From: JAPHTQ01 sp050299175
GTDB taxonomy: Bacteria; Pseudomonadota; Gammaproteobacteria; Thiohalomonadales; Thiohalomonadaceae
Direction: 5' to 3'
Assembly: GCA_050299175.1 (NCBI GenBank)
Contig: JBNKVM010000020.1
Span: 1 to 64,000 of the forward strand
DNA length: 64,000 nucleotides
This document shows positions 25,835 to 35,248 of the stretch, one piece after another. Below the pieces are notes generated by a model. That model ran no database searches and was not told the DNA's origin. It saw only the letters and a list, made by a program, of their open reading frames with translations. Made by a program: the position numbers and the translations under genes. Position 1 is the stretch's first letter. The number at the start of each line of letters is the position of its first letter.

Positions 25835-26887
25835 GTGAGCAAGCAGCAGACAACCGACGGCAGCGGCCTCAGCTACCGCGATGCAGGTGTCGATATCGAT
25901 GCCGGCAACAGCTTGATCGAACGCATCAAGCCCCACGCCAAACGCACCATGCGCCCCGAAGTCATCGGCGGTCTGGGCGGCTTCGGCGCCCTGTTCGAGC
26001 TGCCGCTGGATCGCTACAAACAACCTGTGCTGGTCTCAGGCACCGACGGCGTCGGCACCAAGCTGAAATTGGCAATGGAGATGAACAAGCACGACACCAT
26101 CGGCATCGATCTGGTGGCGATGTGCGTCAACGACCTGATCGTCGGTGGCGCCGAACCGCTCTACTTCCTCGACTACTACGCCACCGGCCACCTCGAAGTG
26201 GAAGCTGCTACTGATGTGATCAAGGGCATTGCCGACGGCTGTGAACTCTCAGGTTGCGCCCTCACCGGGGGTGAAACCGCCGAGATGCCCGGCATGTACC
26301 AGCACGGCGATTACGATCTGGCCGGATTCTGCGTTGGCGTGGTGGAAAAGAGCGCCATCATCGACGGCAGTAAAGTGAAACCGGGCGACGCCATTCTCGG
26401 TATCGCCTCTTCCGGTCCCCACTCCAACGGCTACTCCCTGGTGCGCAAGGTACTGGAGGTCAGCGATGCCAAACTGGATGAAGATTTCAATGGTCGTCCA
26501 CTGGGTGAGGTCCTGCTGACCCCGACCCGTATCTATGTCAAACCACTGCTTGAGCTGTTCCAGAAAATAGAAGTCCACGCCCTGGCCCATATCACCGGCG
26601 GCGGTCTACCGGAAAACCTGCCGCGGGTGCTGCCCGAAGGTTGCCGTGCGGTTATCGACAGCAGTGCCTGGCAGCGCCCGACGATCTTCGACTGGCTACA
26701 GCAGCAGGGCAATATCGCCGACAGCGAAATGTATCGCACCTTCAACTGCGGTATCGGCATGGCCGTGGTTGTCGCAGCGGATCAGGCGGAAAACGCCATG
26801 ACACAGCTACGTGCCACAGGTGAAGAAGTGACCCTCATCGGCACCATCGAACCACACAGCGAAGGCGAGCGAGTCGTTATCAACTGA
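25835..26887 (+). CDS. purM: Phosphoribosylformylglycinamidine cyclo-ligase
   Basis: A 350-residue AIR synthetase of purine synthesis. GTG 25835 is the start, with GGGAGAAAG just upstream and SKQQTTDGSGLSYRDAGVDI following; an in-frame ATG at 25715 would add 40 unrelated residues. Family motifs are SGTDGVGTKLKLA, TGGETAEMPGMY and SSGPHSNGYSL. A TAGAAT sequence at about 25773 could be the -10 box. The stop shares one base with the purN start. Confidence 0.96.
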   Translation: MSKQQTTDGSGLSYRDAGVDIDAGNSLIERIKPHAKRTMRPEVIGGLGGFGALFELPLDRYKQPVLVSGTDGVGTKLKLAMEMNKHDTIGIDLVAMCVNDLIVGGAEPLYFLDYYATGHLEVEAATDVIKGIADGCELSGCALTGGETAEMPGMYQHGDYDLAGFCVGVVEKSAIIDGSKVKPGDAILGIASSGPHSNGYSLVRKVLEVSDAKLDEDFNGRPLGEVLLTPTRIYVKPLLELFQKIEVHALAHITGGGLPENLPRVLPEGCRAVIDSSAWQRPTIFDWLQQQGNIADSEMYRTFNCGIGMAVVVAADQAENAMTQLRATGEEVTLIGTIEPHSEGERVVIN

Positions 26888-27474
26888 TGGTCGAAAACAA
26901 ACTTCCGATCGTTGTCCTGATCTCAGGCAGCGGCAGCAATCTGCAGTCGATCATCGACGCCGCGACGGGCGACCTGCCGGTGGATATCCGTGCGGTGATC
27001 AGCAATCGTCCCGATGCCTACGGCCTGACCCGCGCCAGTGAAGCAGGTATCAATACAGCGGTGCTGGAACATAGCAATTTTGCCGATCGGGAAAGTTACG
27101 ATCAGGCATTACAGGAACTGATCGATAGCTACTCACCTGAACTGGTGGTGCTGGCAGGATTCATGCGTATCCTCAGCGATGATTTCGTCCGTCACTACGA
27201 AGGGCGAATGCTGAACATCCACCCTTCTCTACTACCCAAATACCGCGGCCTACATACCCATGCGCGGGCACTGGAAGCGGGCGACAAAGTAGCGGGCTGC
27301 ACCGTGCACTATGTCACTGCTGAACTGGATGCCGGACCGATCATTCTGCAGGCACGGGTACCGGTACTCGACAATGACACACCGGAGACACTGGCGGCAC
27401 GTGTGCTGGAACAGGAACACAAAATCTATCCCCAGGCGATCCGTCAATTTGCAGAGCAAAAGCTGAAAAATTAG
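26887..27474 (+). CDS. purN: Phosphoribosylglycinamide formyltransferase (folate-dependent)
   Basis: A 195-residue GAR transformylase. The substrate loop SGSGSNLQS is at residues ~13-21, the catalytic Asn and His are in NIHPSLLPKYRGLHTH, and the catalytic Asp is in ELDAGPII. The ATG overlaps the purM TGA by one base, so the pair is co-translated, as in many proteobacteria. Confidence 0.96.
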   Translation: MVENKLPIVVLISGSGSNLQSIIDAATGDLPVDIRAVISNRPDAYGLTRASEAGINTAVLEHSNFADRESYDQALQELIDSYSPELVVLAGFMRILSDDFVRHYEGRMLNIHPSLLPKYRGLHTHARALEAGDKVAGCTVHYVTAELDAGPIILQARVPVLDNDTPETLAARVLEQEHKIYPQAIRQFAEQKLKN

Positions 27475-27482
27475 CGCTGCGG

Positions 27483-29885
27483 CTAACCAATACGGCGCAT
27501 CATTTTGCGCAACGCTTGCTCATCCTGAGGCAAGGCAAAGTAGTAACCCTGCATCAGATGGCATCCCAGAGTCAGGATGTAACGCAGCTGCTCTTCAGTC
27601 TCCACTCCCTCGACCACGATATCCATGCCGAGATTAACCGCCAGATCGACAATGGTCTGTACCATCGGCGTACTCATGCCCGTTGCACCGATCTCCGAGA
27701 CAAACGATTTGTCCACCTTAAGCGCATCGAAGGGAAAGTTACTCAAGTAACTGAGCGAGGAATAACCGGTGCCGAAATCGTCGATCAATAATTTAATACC
27801 ACGCCGCTTGATCTCGCTGAGCTGATGATTGACGTGTTCCAGATCGCTGGCAAAGACACTCTCGGTAATCTCCAGATGAAGATACTGGGTATTGACCTGG
27901 GTTTCGGAAAGAATCGTATCCAGCAAATCGACAAAGGCACGATTGACAATCTGCTTGGCAGAAACATTGACGCTGATGTAAAAATCTTCCAGCCCATCAG
28001 CATGCAGCCGAGTCACCAGCTTGCAAGCCTCACGCAATACATATTCACCTAGTTCGAAGATCAGACCCGACTCCTCGGCAACCGGCACGAACTCTGTCGG
28101 CGGTACCGAAGTGCCATCGCTACGTTGCCAACGTAGCAAAGCTTCTGCACCGACGAAACGTTGTGCGTGCTGGGAGAAGACTGGCTGGTAGTGGACGCTT
28201 AATTCTCCCTCGGCCAATGCGTTTCTCAGCCGGGTTTCCATTTCCAGGAAAGACCAGGCGCGATTCCTCATCCCCTCATCAAAAATGATGGTAGCCGAGC
28301 CGCTCAGGGATTTGGCCTGATACATGGCGGTATCGGCATCACGCAAAATCTCCTCGAAATTGCGATAGTGACTATCGCAAAATGCGATACCGATACTCAT
28401 GCTCACTGAGATGTCGTAACCGTTAATACTGATCGGTGCCCGGGTCACTTCGTGCAGGCGCTCCGCCACATGACAGATTGAAGAAAAACTCTTTGCTTCC
28501 TCCAGCAACACCACAAACTCATCACCACCGAGCCGTCCTACTGAATCGGAACAGCGCAACTCTGCAGCAATGCGTTGGCTAAACTCGATTAAAACTTGGT
28601 CGCCCGCGGCATGACCCAACGTGTCATTAATATTTTTGAAACGGTTAAGGTCGAGGAACAGTACCGCATAAAGACGATTGGGATCACGTGCATACTTGCT
28701 GTTTGCCAGATTGACCCGTTCCGCCATCACCTTGCGATTTGGTAACCCGGTCAGCAGATCGAAGTTGGCACTGTGTTGCTTCTCCTGTTCGTATTCATGT
28801 TTGCGCACAATATAGCCAAGCGCGTTGCTAATCGTTTCAAGAAAGACGACTTCATCCTCATCGCAGGCATATCCCGGATCGAGATAGAGCACCAGCAAAC
28901 CCTTGACCGAATCATCATGCATGATCGGTACACAGTAATGGCCGTGCGGTTTGATATCGGGATGAGGAATGTGATGACGCGGGTCATCGTGGGTAGAGAA
29001 GATCAGATGTTTTTCCTTTGCTGCCAGACCACAGATGCATTCGCCGGTTCTCACCTCAAAACAGTTGTTTTTTACTGCATCACTCAGTCCCTGTTCCACC
29101 AACATCAGCAAGCTATTGCCCTCCACAATAAAAATTGCACCGTTAGCCTGCCTGGATAACCAGGGAGAAGAGAGAATGGCATCCAGCACCCGGCGCATGA
29201 TCTCCTCGAATGGCAGTGTCAGTGTCGACAACTCGAAGATACGGGAAATAGCATGCTGAAAACCCAACTCCTTACGTAATTGCTGTTCGTCGCGACGACG
29301 CTGGGTGACGTCACGAAGGAAGAAACTGAAACCACCGCTCCCCCGCTCAACCACATGCACCTCTGTCACAACGATATGATCGTTCTGGTCACGCAATTTC
29401 AATTCAGTGACGCGACCAACCTTCGCCAATAATTCTCCACGAGCCCTGGACTCCATCTTGCCGTGCAACAACAGGCTTGACAGCAAAGCTCCACAAACTT
29501 CCTCACTCTGCCAACCGAACAACAGCTGTGCCGAATCGCCCCACTCGACAATGCGCCCCCGCTCATCGGTGGTTACCACCGCGCCCTGCGTCGCTGTAGC
29601 GATTCGTTCGATAAGGTGTTCTTCCTCGCTGCCAGGCTTTGCCTTGGTCTTGCCACGACGTGAAAAGCCGATGCCCGCGGCGAACAGCCAAAGCCCGTCT
29701 TCGGGTAACGAAAAGTCCGCTGCCCAGTATGCGTTATCAGGCAACGCCCAAAGGAGAAACAAAAGAGGAAGGAGAAAATAGAGAATAACCTGCGCACACC
29801 GAACCACTATGGGTAGTATCGATTCTGTGGGTATCTGGTTGTATACCCCCGGCTCGGGGATTTTTCTCTCTGTATAGGTTTTCAT
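27483..29885 (-). CDS. Membrane-anchored PAS-GAF-GGDEF-EAL cyclic-di-GMP protein
   Basis: An 800-residue protein from ATG 29885 (MKTYTERK); a longer frame to 29939 has a poor N-terminus. One strong hydrophobic segment lies at ~27-47, followed by a PAS domain at ~90-200, GAF at ~215-365, GGDEF at ~375-535 and EAL at ~545-795. GRLGGDEF is intact with RCSD as inhibitory site. EALLRW, VNVSAKQ, EITES, DDFGTGYSS, LKVDKSFV, EGVET and MQGY are all present, so both cyclase and phosphodiesterase activity are possible. It is convergent with purN. Confidence 0.92.
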   Translation of the reverse strand: MKTYTERKIPEPGVYNQIPTESILPIVVRCAQVILYFLLPLLFLLWALPDNAYWAADFSLPEDGLWLFAAGIGFSRRGKTKAKPGSEEEHLIERIATATQGAVVTTDERGRIVEWGDSAQLLFGWQSEEVCGALLSSLLLHGKMESRARGELLAKVGRVTELKLRDQNDHIVVTEVHVVERGSGGFSFFLRDVTQRRRDEQQLRKELGFQHAISRIFELSTLTLPFEEIMRRVLDAILSSPWLSRQANGAIFIVEGNSLLMLVEQGLSDAVKNNCFEVRTGECICGLAAKEKHLIFSTHDDPRHHIPHPDIKPHGHYCVPIMHDDSVKGLLVLYLDPGYACDEDEVVFLETISNALGYIVRKHEYEQEKQHSANFDLLTGLPNRKVMAERVNLANSKYARDPNRLYAVLFLDLNRFKNINDTLGHAAGDQVLIEFSQRIAAELRCSDSVGRLGGDEFVVLLEEAKSFSSICHVAERLHEVTRAPISINGYDISVSMSIGIAFCDSHYRNFEEILRDADTAMYQAKSLSGSATIIFDEGMRNRAWSFLEMETRLRNALAEGELSVHYQPVFSQHAQRFVGAEALLRWQRSDGTSVPPTEFVPVAEESGLIFELGEYVLREACKLVTRLHADGLEDFYISVNVSAKQIVNRAFVDLLDTILSETQVNTQYLHLEITESVFASDLEHVNHQLSEIKRRGIKLLIDDFGTGYSSLSYLSNFPFDALKVDKSFVSEIGATGMSTPMVQTIVDLAVNLGMDIVVEGVETEEQLRYILTLGCHLMQGYYFALPQDEQALRKMMRRIG

Positions 29886-30172
29886 TGCACGTCCGTATGA
29901 CGACCGATACGCATATCGGCCGCGGGCGGGAAAACTCAAGTCGCCGCTATCCCTTAACGACGCTGTTACGGAAAATCACCGCACCGTAGTGACTCCACCC
30001 CACCCGATTGAAGTCATGAATAAAAGTATTGGCGACGAGTTCTACTGCTGCAAGTTGATGAGCACTCCTTTAACAAAGAATTGCAACCGTTCATCGGCAA
30101 ATGCTGCCGCGTAAACAGTAACCAAGTAATTAAGGAGGACTTGTCTTATTGTCAGTGACAGAGATGTCAGTC
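29886..30172. other. Intergenic region, no gene found
   Basis: These 287 bp separate uup from the downstream GGDEF/EAL gene, both on the minus strand, and should hold the latter's promoter. An AAGGAGG at about 30131 on the plus strand is followed only by a 14-codon reading frame. I found no terminator with a T run and no RNA gene. Confidence 0.5.
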
Positions 30173-32071
30173 TCAGGCGAGACCTTCACGTAACGCTTCC
30201 AGTTGTTCCCAACGAGCATAGGCTGCGCTCAGTTCCTGCTCTGATTTTTCCATCTGCTCGCGCTCCGCGGCAATCGTCGCGCCATCCTGTTTAAAGTATT
30301 CAGGCTCGGCCATCTTTTGCTGAAACGCTTCCAGTGCAGTTTCCAGTTCCTCGATCCGCTTTGGCAGGGCATCCAGTTCACGCTGATCCTTGTAACTCAA
30401 CTTGGCGCGTGACGGCGCGGCCTTTTTCGCTTCCACTTTTGCGGGGGGCTGTTTCACTTCCATGCTGGCACGCGGTGCCGCTGAGCGCTGACGTAGCCAG
30501 TCGTCATAACCACCAACATACTCATTCAGCGCACCATCGCCCTCGAAGGCGATGGTCGATGTCACCACGTTATTGATAAAGGCACGGTCGTGACTCACCA
30601 GCAACAGTGTTCCCTGCCAATCGAGCAGCAACTCTTCCAGCAGCTCCAGGGTTTCCACATCAAGGTCGTTGGTCGGTTCGTCCATTACCAGCAGATTGGC
30701 CGGACGGGTAAACAGGCGTGCCAGCAACAGGCGATTGCGCTCGCCGCCGGACAGCGTGCGCACCGGACTGCGCGCCCGCTCCGGGGTAAACAGAAAATCC
30801 TGCAGGTAGCCCATCACGTGCTTATCGCGCCCGTTGATGGTGACCTTGTCGCTGCCCTCGGCGACACTGTCGAGCACCGTCGACTCTTCATCGAGTTGCT
30901 CGCGGTGCTGATCGAAATAGGCGATCTCCAGATTGGTCCCCAGTTTGATCCTGCCCTGTTGCGGTTGCAGCTTACCGAGCAATACCTGCAACAGGGTACT
31001 TTTGCCGGAACCGTTGGGGCCGAGGATACCGATACGATCGCCACGCATGATGGTAGTAGAGAAATGCTCGAACAGAGTGCGACCGTCGTAACTCATGCCG
31101 ATATCGTCGGCCTCGATCACCAGCTTGCCGGAACGTTCCGCTTCGCCGAGGTTCATCTTCACCTTGCCGCCACGTTCACGCCGCTCGCCACGCTCCACGC
31201 GCAGCGCTTTGAGTGCCCTCACCCGTCCCTCGTTACGGGTACGCCGTGCCTTGATGCCCTGACGAATCCACGCCTCTTCCTGAGCCAGTCGCTTGTCGAA
31301 CAGCGCGTTCTGTTGCGCCTCTGCCTCCAGTGCCTCCTCCTTACGCCGCAGGTAGGTAGCGTAGTCGCCGGGCCATGAAGTGAGCTGACCACGATCCAGT
31401 TCGATGATGCGGGTGGCAAGGTGCTGCAGGAACATCCGGTCGTGGGTAATGAACAGCAGAGTGCCGGGCCAGTCGAGCAGGAACTCCTCCAGCCAGCCGA
31501 TCGCCTCGATATCAAGATGGTTGGTCGGCTCATCCAGCAACAGCAATTCCGGTTCGCGCACCAGTTCCCGTGCCAACAGCACGCGCCGCTTCATCCCGCC
31601 GGAGAGTTCGGCGAAGTTGCTCTCTGCGGGCAGTTTGAGTCGTGAGATCACAGATTCGACCCGCTGATTGAGCTGCCAGCCATCTGCGGCCTCCAACTCG
31701 TGCTGAATCTTCTCCAGCTTCGACAGCAGCTTATCGTCACCTTCAGCCAGTTGCTGGCTGACATGGTGATAGTCGGCCAGCAGTTTACCCACGCCACCCA
31801 GACCATCAGCCACGACATCGTAGACCGAACCGACCGTCTCCCGTGGCACCTCCTGAGTCAGACGTGCCACTTTCAGGCCCTGCCGCAGCACCACCTCGCC
31901 GCTGTCGGCATTCAGTTCGCCATTGAGTAGCTTCATCAGGGTCGACTTGCCGGTGCCGTTACGCCCCACCAGACAGAGACGTTCCCCCGGTTCGATCTGC
32001 AGATTGACGCCATCAAGCAGCGGCGCACCACCGAAAGCGAGACTTACATTGCGAAGTGTCAACAGGGCCAT
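30173..32071 (-). CDS. uup: ABC-F ATPase Uup
   Basis: A 632-residue soluble protein with two ABC ATPase domains. Walker A motifs are GRNGTGKSTLMK and GPNGSGKSTLLQ, signatures are LSGGMKRRVLLA and LSGGERNRLLLA, and Walker B segments are LLLLDEPTNHLD and LLVMDEPTNDLD. The C-terminal ~90 residues form the coiled-coil DNA/ribosome-binding domain typical of Uup. ABC-F proteins act on the ribosome; Uup loss raises transposon excision in E. coli. Confidence 0.95.
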   Translation of the reverse strand: MALLTLRNVSLAFGGAPLLDGVNLQIEPGERLCLVGRNGTGKSTLMKLLNGELNADSGEVVLRQGLKVARLTQEVPRETVGSVYDVVADGLGGVGKLLADYHHVSQQLAEGDDKLLSKLEKIQHELEAADGWQLNQRVESVISRLKLPAESNFAELSGGMKRRVLLARELVREPELLLLDEPTNHLDIEAIGWLEEFLLDWPGTLLFITHDRMFLQHLATRIIELDRGQLTSWPGDYATYLRRKEEALEAEAQQNALFDKRLAQEEAWIRQGIKARRTRNEGRVRALKALRVERGERRERGGKVKMNLGEAERSGKLVIEADDIGMSYDGRTLFEHFSTTIMRGDRIGILGPNGSGKSTLLQVLLGKLQPQQGRIKLGTNLEIAYFDQHREQLDEESTVLDSVAEGSDKVTINGRDKHVMGYLQDFLFTPERARSPVRTLSGGERNRLLLARLFTRPANLLVMDEPTNDLDVETLELLEELLLDWQGTLLLVSHDRAFINNVVTSTIAFEGDGALNEYVGGYDDWLRQRSAAPRASMEVKQPPAKVEAKKAAPSRAKLSYKDQRELDALPKRIEELETALEAFQQKMAEPEYFKQDGATIAAEREQMEKSEQELSAAYARWEQLEALREGLA

Positions 32072-32126
32072 AAAGCGATCCGGGCTAGCGGGTTAAGTGA
32101 AGCGGGCATGCTACGGGACTACGAAA

Positions 32127-32157
32127 AAGGGGGTTACGCTTATCGCGTAACCCCCTT
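32127..32157 (-). terminator. Strong rho-independent terminator after tRNA-Lys
   Basis: A 13-bp perfect stem AAGGGGGTTACGC/GCGTAACCCCCTT with a 5-nt loop is followed by TTTC on the minus strand, just past the tRNA 3' end. Confidence 0.88.
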
Positions 32158-32165
32158 CCGAATCA

Positions 32166-32241
32166 TGGTGGGCCGTGCAGGATTCGAACCTGCGACCAAC
32201 TGATTAAAAGTCAGCTGCTCTACCGACTGAGCTAACGGCCC
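32166..32241 (-). tRNA. tRNA-Lys (TTT)
   Basis: A 76-nt cloverleaf. Acceptor GGGCCGT pairs with ACGGCCC, the D-arm includes TAGCTCAGTCGGTAGAGC, the anticodon loop is CTTTTAA with anticodon TTT, and the T-arm contains GGTTCGAATCC. The CCA end is encoded. A strong terminator follows. The sequence closely follows the E. coli tRNA-Lys pattern. Confidence 0.98.
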
Positions 32242-32322
32242 CAAAAGAGCGGCATATCCTACCCGATACGCCGAAAATCTCAAGACCCAAAGGGGACTTT
32301 TTAACCGATAAATGTCAGCTAC

Positions 32323-33624
32323 TCAGACTTTATCCAGTTTGCGCAAACTATCCGGCAGCAATTTGAGATCGCAAAGCCCTGCCACCACAGCCTTGAGGAA
32401 GGTTGCTTCCTCCTCATAGACCATACGGTAGTACTGCACTTTCATGGTCATGGCGCTGCCGAGGATGATGGAGAAGAGGGTGATAATCGAGCCAATCGCC
32501 AGGGTAGAGACACCAGTAATCCCCTGACCGATAGTGCAACCCATCGCCAGCACGCCGCCGAAACCCATCAGGATCGCGCCGATGACATGGGTAACGAAGT
32601 CGCGCATGGAGCTGAACCACTCAATACGGAAGCCCTTGCTGATCAGCGACCACAGCAGTGAACCGAGGATCACGCCAAATACCGCCATCACGCCGAAGGT
32701 GAGGTTGGCACGGTCAAGACCGCTACCCGCGTAACCCAGCGCCTGCCCCATGGGGTTGATGAAGGTGAAGGACTGCGGGCTCATGCTGGTCATGTCCGGC
32801 TTGTCACTGCTCCAGTTTTCGCGCACCCCTTCAGCCATATCCCACTGCGAGGAGACCGGATCGAGGAATTCGCGGGCGCTCACGGTAACCGCACCGTCAA
32901 AATCGGACTCGTAGCTGAGCATCATGTTGGAGGTGGCGTACCAGGCGGCGAGTACTGCGAGGCCGACGACGATACCCGCAAGGACGTTATCGAAACTACC
33001 GCGGAAGTCTGCCGACTTGAAGACGAAACCCATCACTACCGCGCTGAGGATGAGACCGATCACCAGACGCGCCATCGATGCACCATCGCTACCAGCGATG
33101 ACCGTACCGAGGTCCTGGTAGGGTCCCATGTCGATAGCCAACGGACGGATCCAATTGAAGAACAGCAGCGACATCAGGGTCTGGTCGGAACCGGGCAACG
33201 GGTTGACCATAAAGTAGGCAATCACGCCGATGATAGCGAAGACCACCAGGGATTTGAGGTTGCCGCCGCCGATACGAATCAGGGTCTTGTTACCGCAACC
33301 GGAGGCGAGGGTCATACCGATACCGAAGGTGATGCCACCGAGCAGATTCTCGGCCCAGATCAGTTGGCCCATGCGGTAGGGCGGGAAGGCGGTGTCAGGC
33401 TGCACCATGCCGAGGAACTCCAGCACGGCCACCCCGAGCATGGCGACGGCTATGGCCAGGAACCAGGCGCGCAGTCGGCCCCAGTCACCCATGTTCACTG
33501 CATCGGAAACCGCACCCATGGTGCAGAAGTTGGTCTTGTTGACCACCGCGCCCATCACAACGGCGATGCCGAAGGTGGACCACAACATAAAGGAATTAGC
33601 CTGGGAGAAGCTTTCGAATACCAT
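32323..33624 (-). CDS. YeeE/YedE family sulfur-compound transporter
   Basis: A 433-residue membrane protein with about nine or ten hydrophobic segments. Conserved Cys motifs NFCTMGAVSD, ASGCGNKTLIRIGGGNLKS and MGCTIGQGITG mark the YeeE/YedE (TsuA-like) family, in which Cys residues relay thiosulfate or persulfide sulfur across the membrane. A soluble loop of about 60 residues (~240-300) is inserted between the two halves. No tusA-like gene is adjacent. A 126-bp structured repeat (33673-33798) lies directly upstream of its start, where its promoter would be expected. Confidence 0.88.
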   Translation of the reverse strand: MVFESFSQANSFMLWSTFGIAVVMGAVVNKTNFCTMGAVSDAVNMGDWGRLRAWFLAIAVAMLGVAVLEFLGMVQPDTAFPPYRMGQLIWAENLLGGITFGIGMTLASGCGNKTLIRIGGGNLKSLVVFAIIGVIAYFMVNPLPGSDQTLMSLLFFNWIRPLAIDMGPYQDLGTVIAGSDGASMARLVIGLILSAVVMGFVFKSADFRGSFDNVLAGIVVGLAVLAAWYATSNMMLSYESDFDGAVTVSAREFLDPVSSQWDMAEGVRENWSSDKPDMTSMSPQSFTFINPMGQALGYAGSGLDRANLTFGVMAVFGVILGSLLWSLISKGFRIEWFSSMRDFVTHVIGAILMGFGGVLAMGCTIGQGITGVSTLAIGSIITLFSIILGSAMTMKVQYYRMVYEEEATFLKAVVAGLCDLKLLPDSLRKLDKV

Positions 33625-33672
33625 TAAATGGACCTCTCAATTCTTTGCTCTGTGGGGTGTGGCTAGAAACCC

Positions 33673-33798
33673 TCTCAAAATGGTCTTTGCCCCCTGATCC
33701 TGCGTTGCAAAGCCTGCTCCGGTGCTCATTTACTACGGGTAAACTGCGCTCCTCGCAGACTCTGCGCCTTGTCTCCGGGCACGAATCCTCATTTGAGA
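33673..33798 (-). repeat. Structured palindromic repeat, copy B
   Basis: A 126-bp element with imperfect ~25-bp terminal inverted repeats (33673-33697 and 33774-33798). On the minus strand it shares blocks GAGACAAGGCG, GCGCAGTTTAC, GTAAATGAGCA and AACGCAGGATC with copy A at 52227-52370. Its inner stem is AGAGTCTGC/GCAGGCTTT (33755-33763 with 33709-33717), and the apical hairpin is TTTAC-N5-GTAAA. Stem sequences differ from copy A but still pair. It lies between queC (3' side) and the YeeE/YedE gene (5' side). No transposase is linked. Confidence 0.75.
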
Positions 33799-33862
33799 TA
33801 GCTTCTAGTTATTTATTATTACTCACGAGACTTTAACACCTCGTAAAGTGGTCAAGAATATC

Positions 33863-34567
33863 TCAGGAGAGAGGGGCTTTCCAGACGGGATTTCCCCTAT
33901 AACGGGTCGGGTCGGGCAGGCCTGCCTGGGCAAAGCCTTCGGCGCGTAGACGGCAGGAGTCGCAGCGGCCGCAGGCGAGGCCATCCGGGTCCGGGTTGTA
34001 GCAGGAGATGGTCAGGCTGTAGTCGAGACCCAGCGTGGTGCCCATCTCGATGATCTCCGCCTTGCTCATATCGATGAGCGGAGCATGCAGGGTAAAACCA
34101 TTGCCCTCCACCCCGGCCTTGGTCGCCAGGTTGGCGGTGTGCTCGAAGGCATCGATGAACTCGGGACGGCAGTCGGGATAACCGGAGTAATCCACCGCGT
34201 TAACACCGATGAAGATGTCGTTGGCGCCCAGCACCTCGGCCCAAGCCAGGGCCAGGGAGAGAAACACGGTATTGCGTGCCGGGACGTAGGTAACCGGTAT
34301 TCCCTCACCACCGTTCTCCGGCACGTCGATACTATCGTCGGTCAGTGCAGAACCGCCGAACTGGCGTAGATTGAGTGAGAAAACCCGGTGCTCGACCGCA
34401 CCGAGACTGGTGGCTACCGCATCGGCGGCAGCGAGTTCGCAACGGTGGCGCTGGCCGTAATCGAAGCTAAGGGCGTAACAGGCGAATTCCTGCTGCCGCG
34501 CCATCGCCAGGGTGGTGGCGGAATCGAGACCGCCGGAAACCAGAACTACCGCTTTTTGCTCTGCCAT
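33863..34567 (-). CDS. queC: 7-cyano-7-deazaguanine synthase
   Basis: A 234-residue ATP-dependent enzyme making preQ0 in queuosine synthesis. The PP-loop is SGGLDSATT near the N-terminus, and the zinc ligands are the four Cys of CYNPDPDGLACGRCDSC. ATG 34567 (MAEQKAVVLVSGG) is preferred; an in-frame upstream start would add 14 unrelated residues. It follows queE by 17 bp on the same strand. Confidence 0.96.
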   Translation of the reverse strand: MAEQKAVVLVSGGLDSATTLAMARQQEFACYALSFDYGQRHRCELAAADAVATSLGAVEHRVFSLNLRQFGGSALTDDSIDVPENGGEGIPVTYVPARNTVFLSLALAWAEVLGANDIFIGVNAVDYSGYPDCRPEFIDAFEHTANLATKAGVEGNGFTLHAPLIDMSKAEIIEMGTTLGLDYSLTISCYNPDPDGLACGRCDSCRLRAEGFAQAGLPDPTRYRGNPVWKAPLS

Positions 34568-34584
34568 ACCGAATACCTGAAACC

Positions 34585-35247
34585 TTATCGACCTTGTTCG
34601 TCGCCCCAAAGGATTTTATGTAGCTGTAACTGCAAACGCACCTCGAGCCGATCAGCAATGATCCACTCGGCCAGTTCGGTCGCCTCGATCTTGCCGAAAC
34701 AGGGAGAGAAGAAAACCATGCAGCGTTCGAGCAAGGCATATTTTTCGATCACCGCCAGCGACCAGTCGTAGTCGTCGCGACTGGCGATGATGAACTTTAC
34801 CTGATCCTGTGGGGTGAGATGCTCGATGTTTTCGTAACGGTTTTTCGCCGCCTCGCCGGAGATCGGGGTTTTGATGTCCATCACCCGTTTAACCCGTGGA
34901 TCGACCCGTGCGATATCGAGCGCACCGCTGGTCTCCAGCGAAACCTCATAGCCCGCATCGCAAAGCTGGCTCAGCAAGTCCAGACAACCCTTCTGCGCCA
35001 GTGGCTCGCCACCGGTGACACAGACATGGTGGATGTTGTAATCCGCCACCTGGGCCAGCAGCGTGTCGATCTCCATCCACTCGCCACCGCTAAAGGCATA
35101 CTCCGTATCGCAGTAGTGGCAACGCAACGGGCAGCCGGTGAGGCGGATAAACACCGTCGGCCAACCGACGGCATCGGCTTCACCCTGCAGGGAAAGAAAT
35201 ATTTCGCTGATGCGGAGCCGTCCGGCTCCGTCACTATCCTGGACCAA
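34585..35247 (-). CDS. queE: 7-carboxy-7-deazaguanine synthase (radical SAM)
   Basis: A 220-residue radical SAM enzyme of queuosine synthesis. The cluster motif CPLRCHYC is an unmodified CxxxCxxC, and the substrate-binding SLQGEADAVGWPTVFIRLTG is present. Translation probably starts at TTG 35247, one base after the cpoB stop; no better ATG exists before the conserved EIFLSLQGE. It is the penultimate gene of a tol-pal-cpoB-queE-queC string. Confidence 0.94.
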   Translation of the reverse strand: MVQDSDGAGRLRISEIFLSLQGEADAVGWPTVFIRLTGCPLRCHYCDTEYAFSGGEWMEIDTLLAQVADYNIHHVCVTGGEPLAQKGCLDLLSQLCDAGYEVSLETSGALDIARVDPRVKRVMDIKTPISGEAAKNRYENIEHLTPQDQVKFIIASRDDYDWSLAVIEKYALLERCMVFFSPCFGKIEATELAEWIIADRLEVRLQLQLHKILWGDEQGR

Positions 35248-35248
35248 G

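Noticed and set aside
30122..30193. AAGGAGG followed by a 14-codon plus-strand ORF
   Set aside because: The ORF runs into the end of uup on the other strand, has no notable content and the spacing is poor.
30590..31378. 262-codon plus-strand frame opposite uup
   Set aside because: Antisense shadow of a fully supported ABC-F gene.
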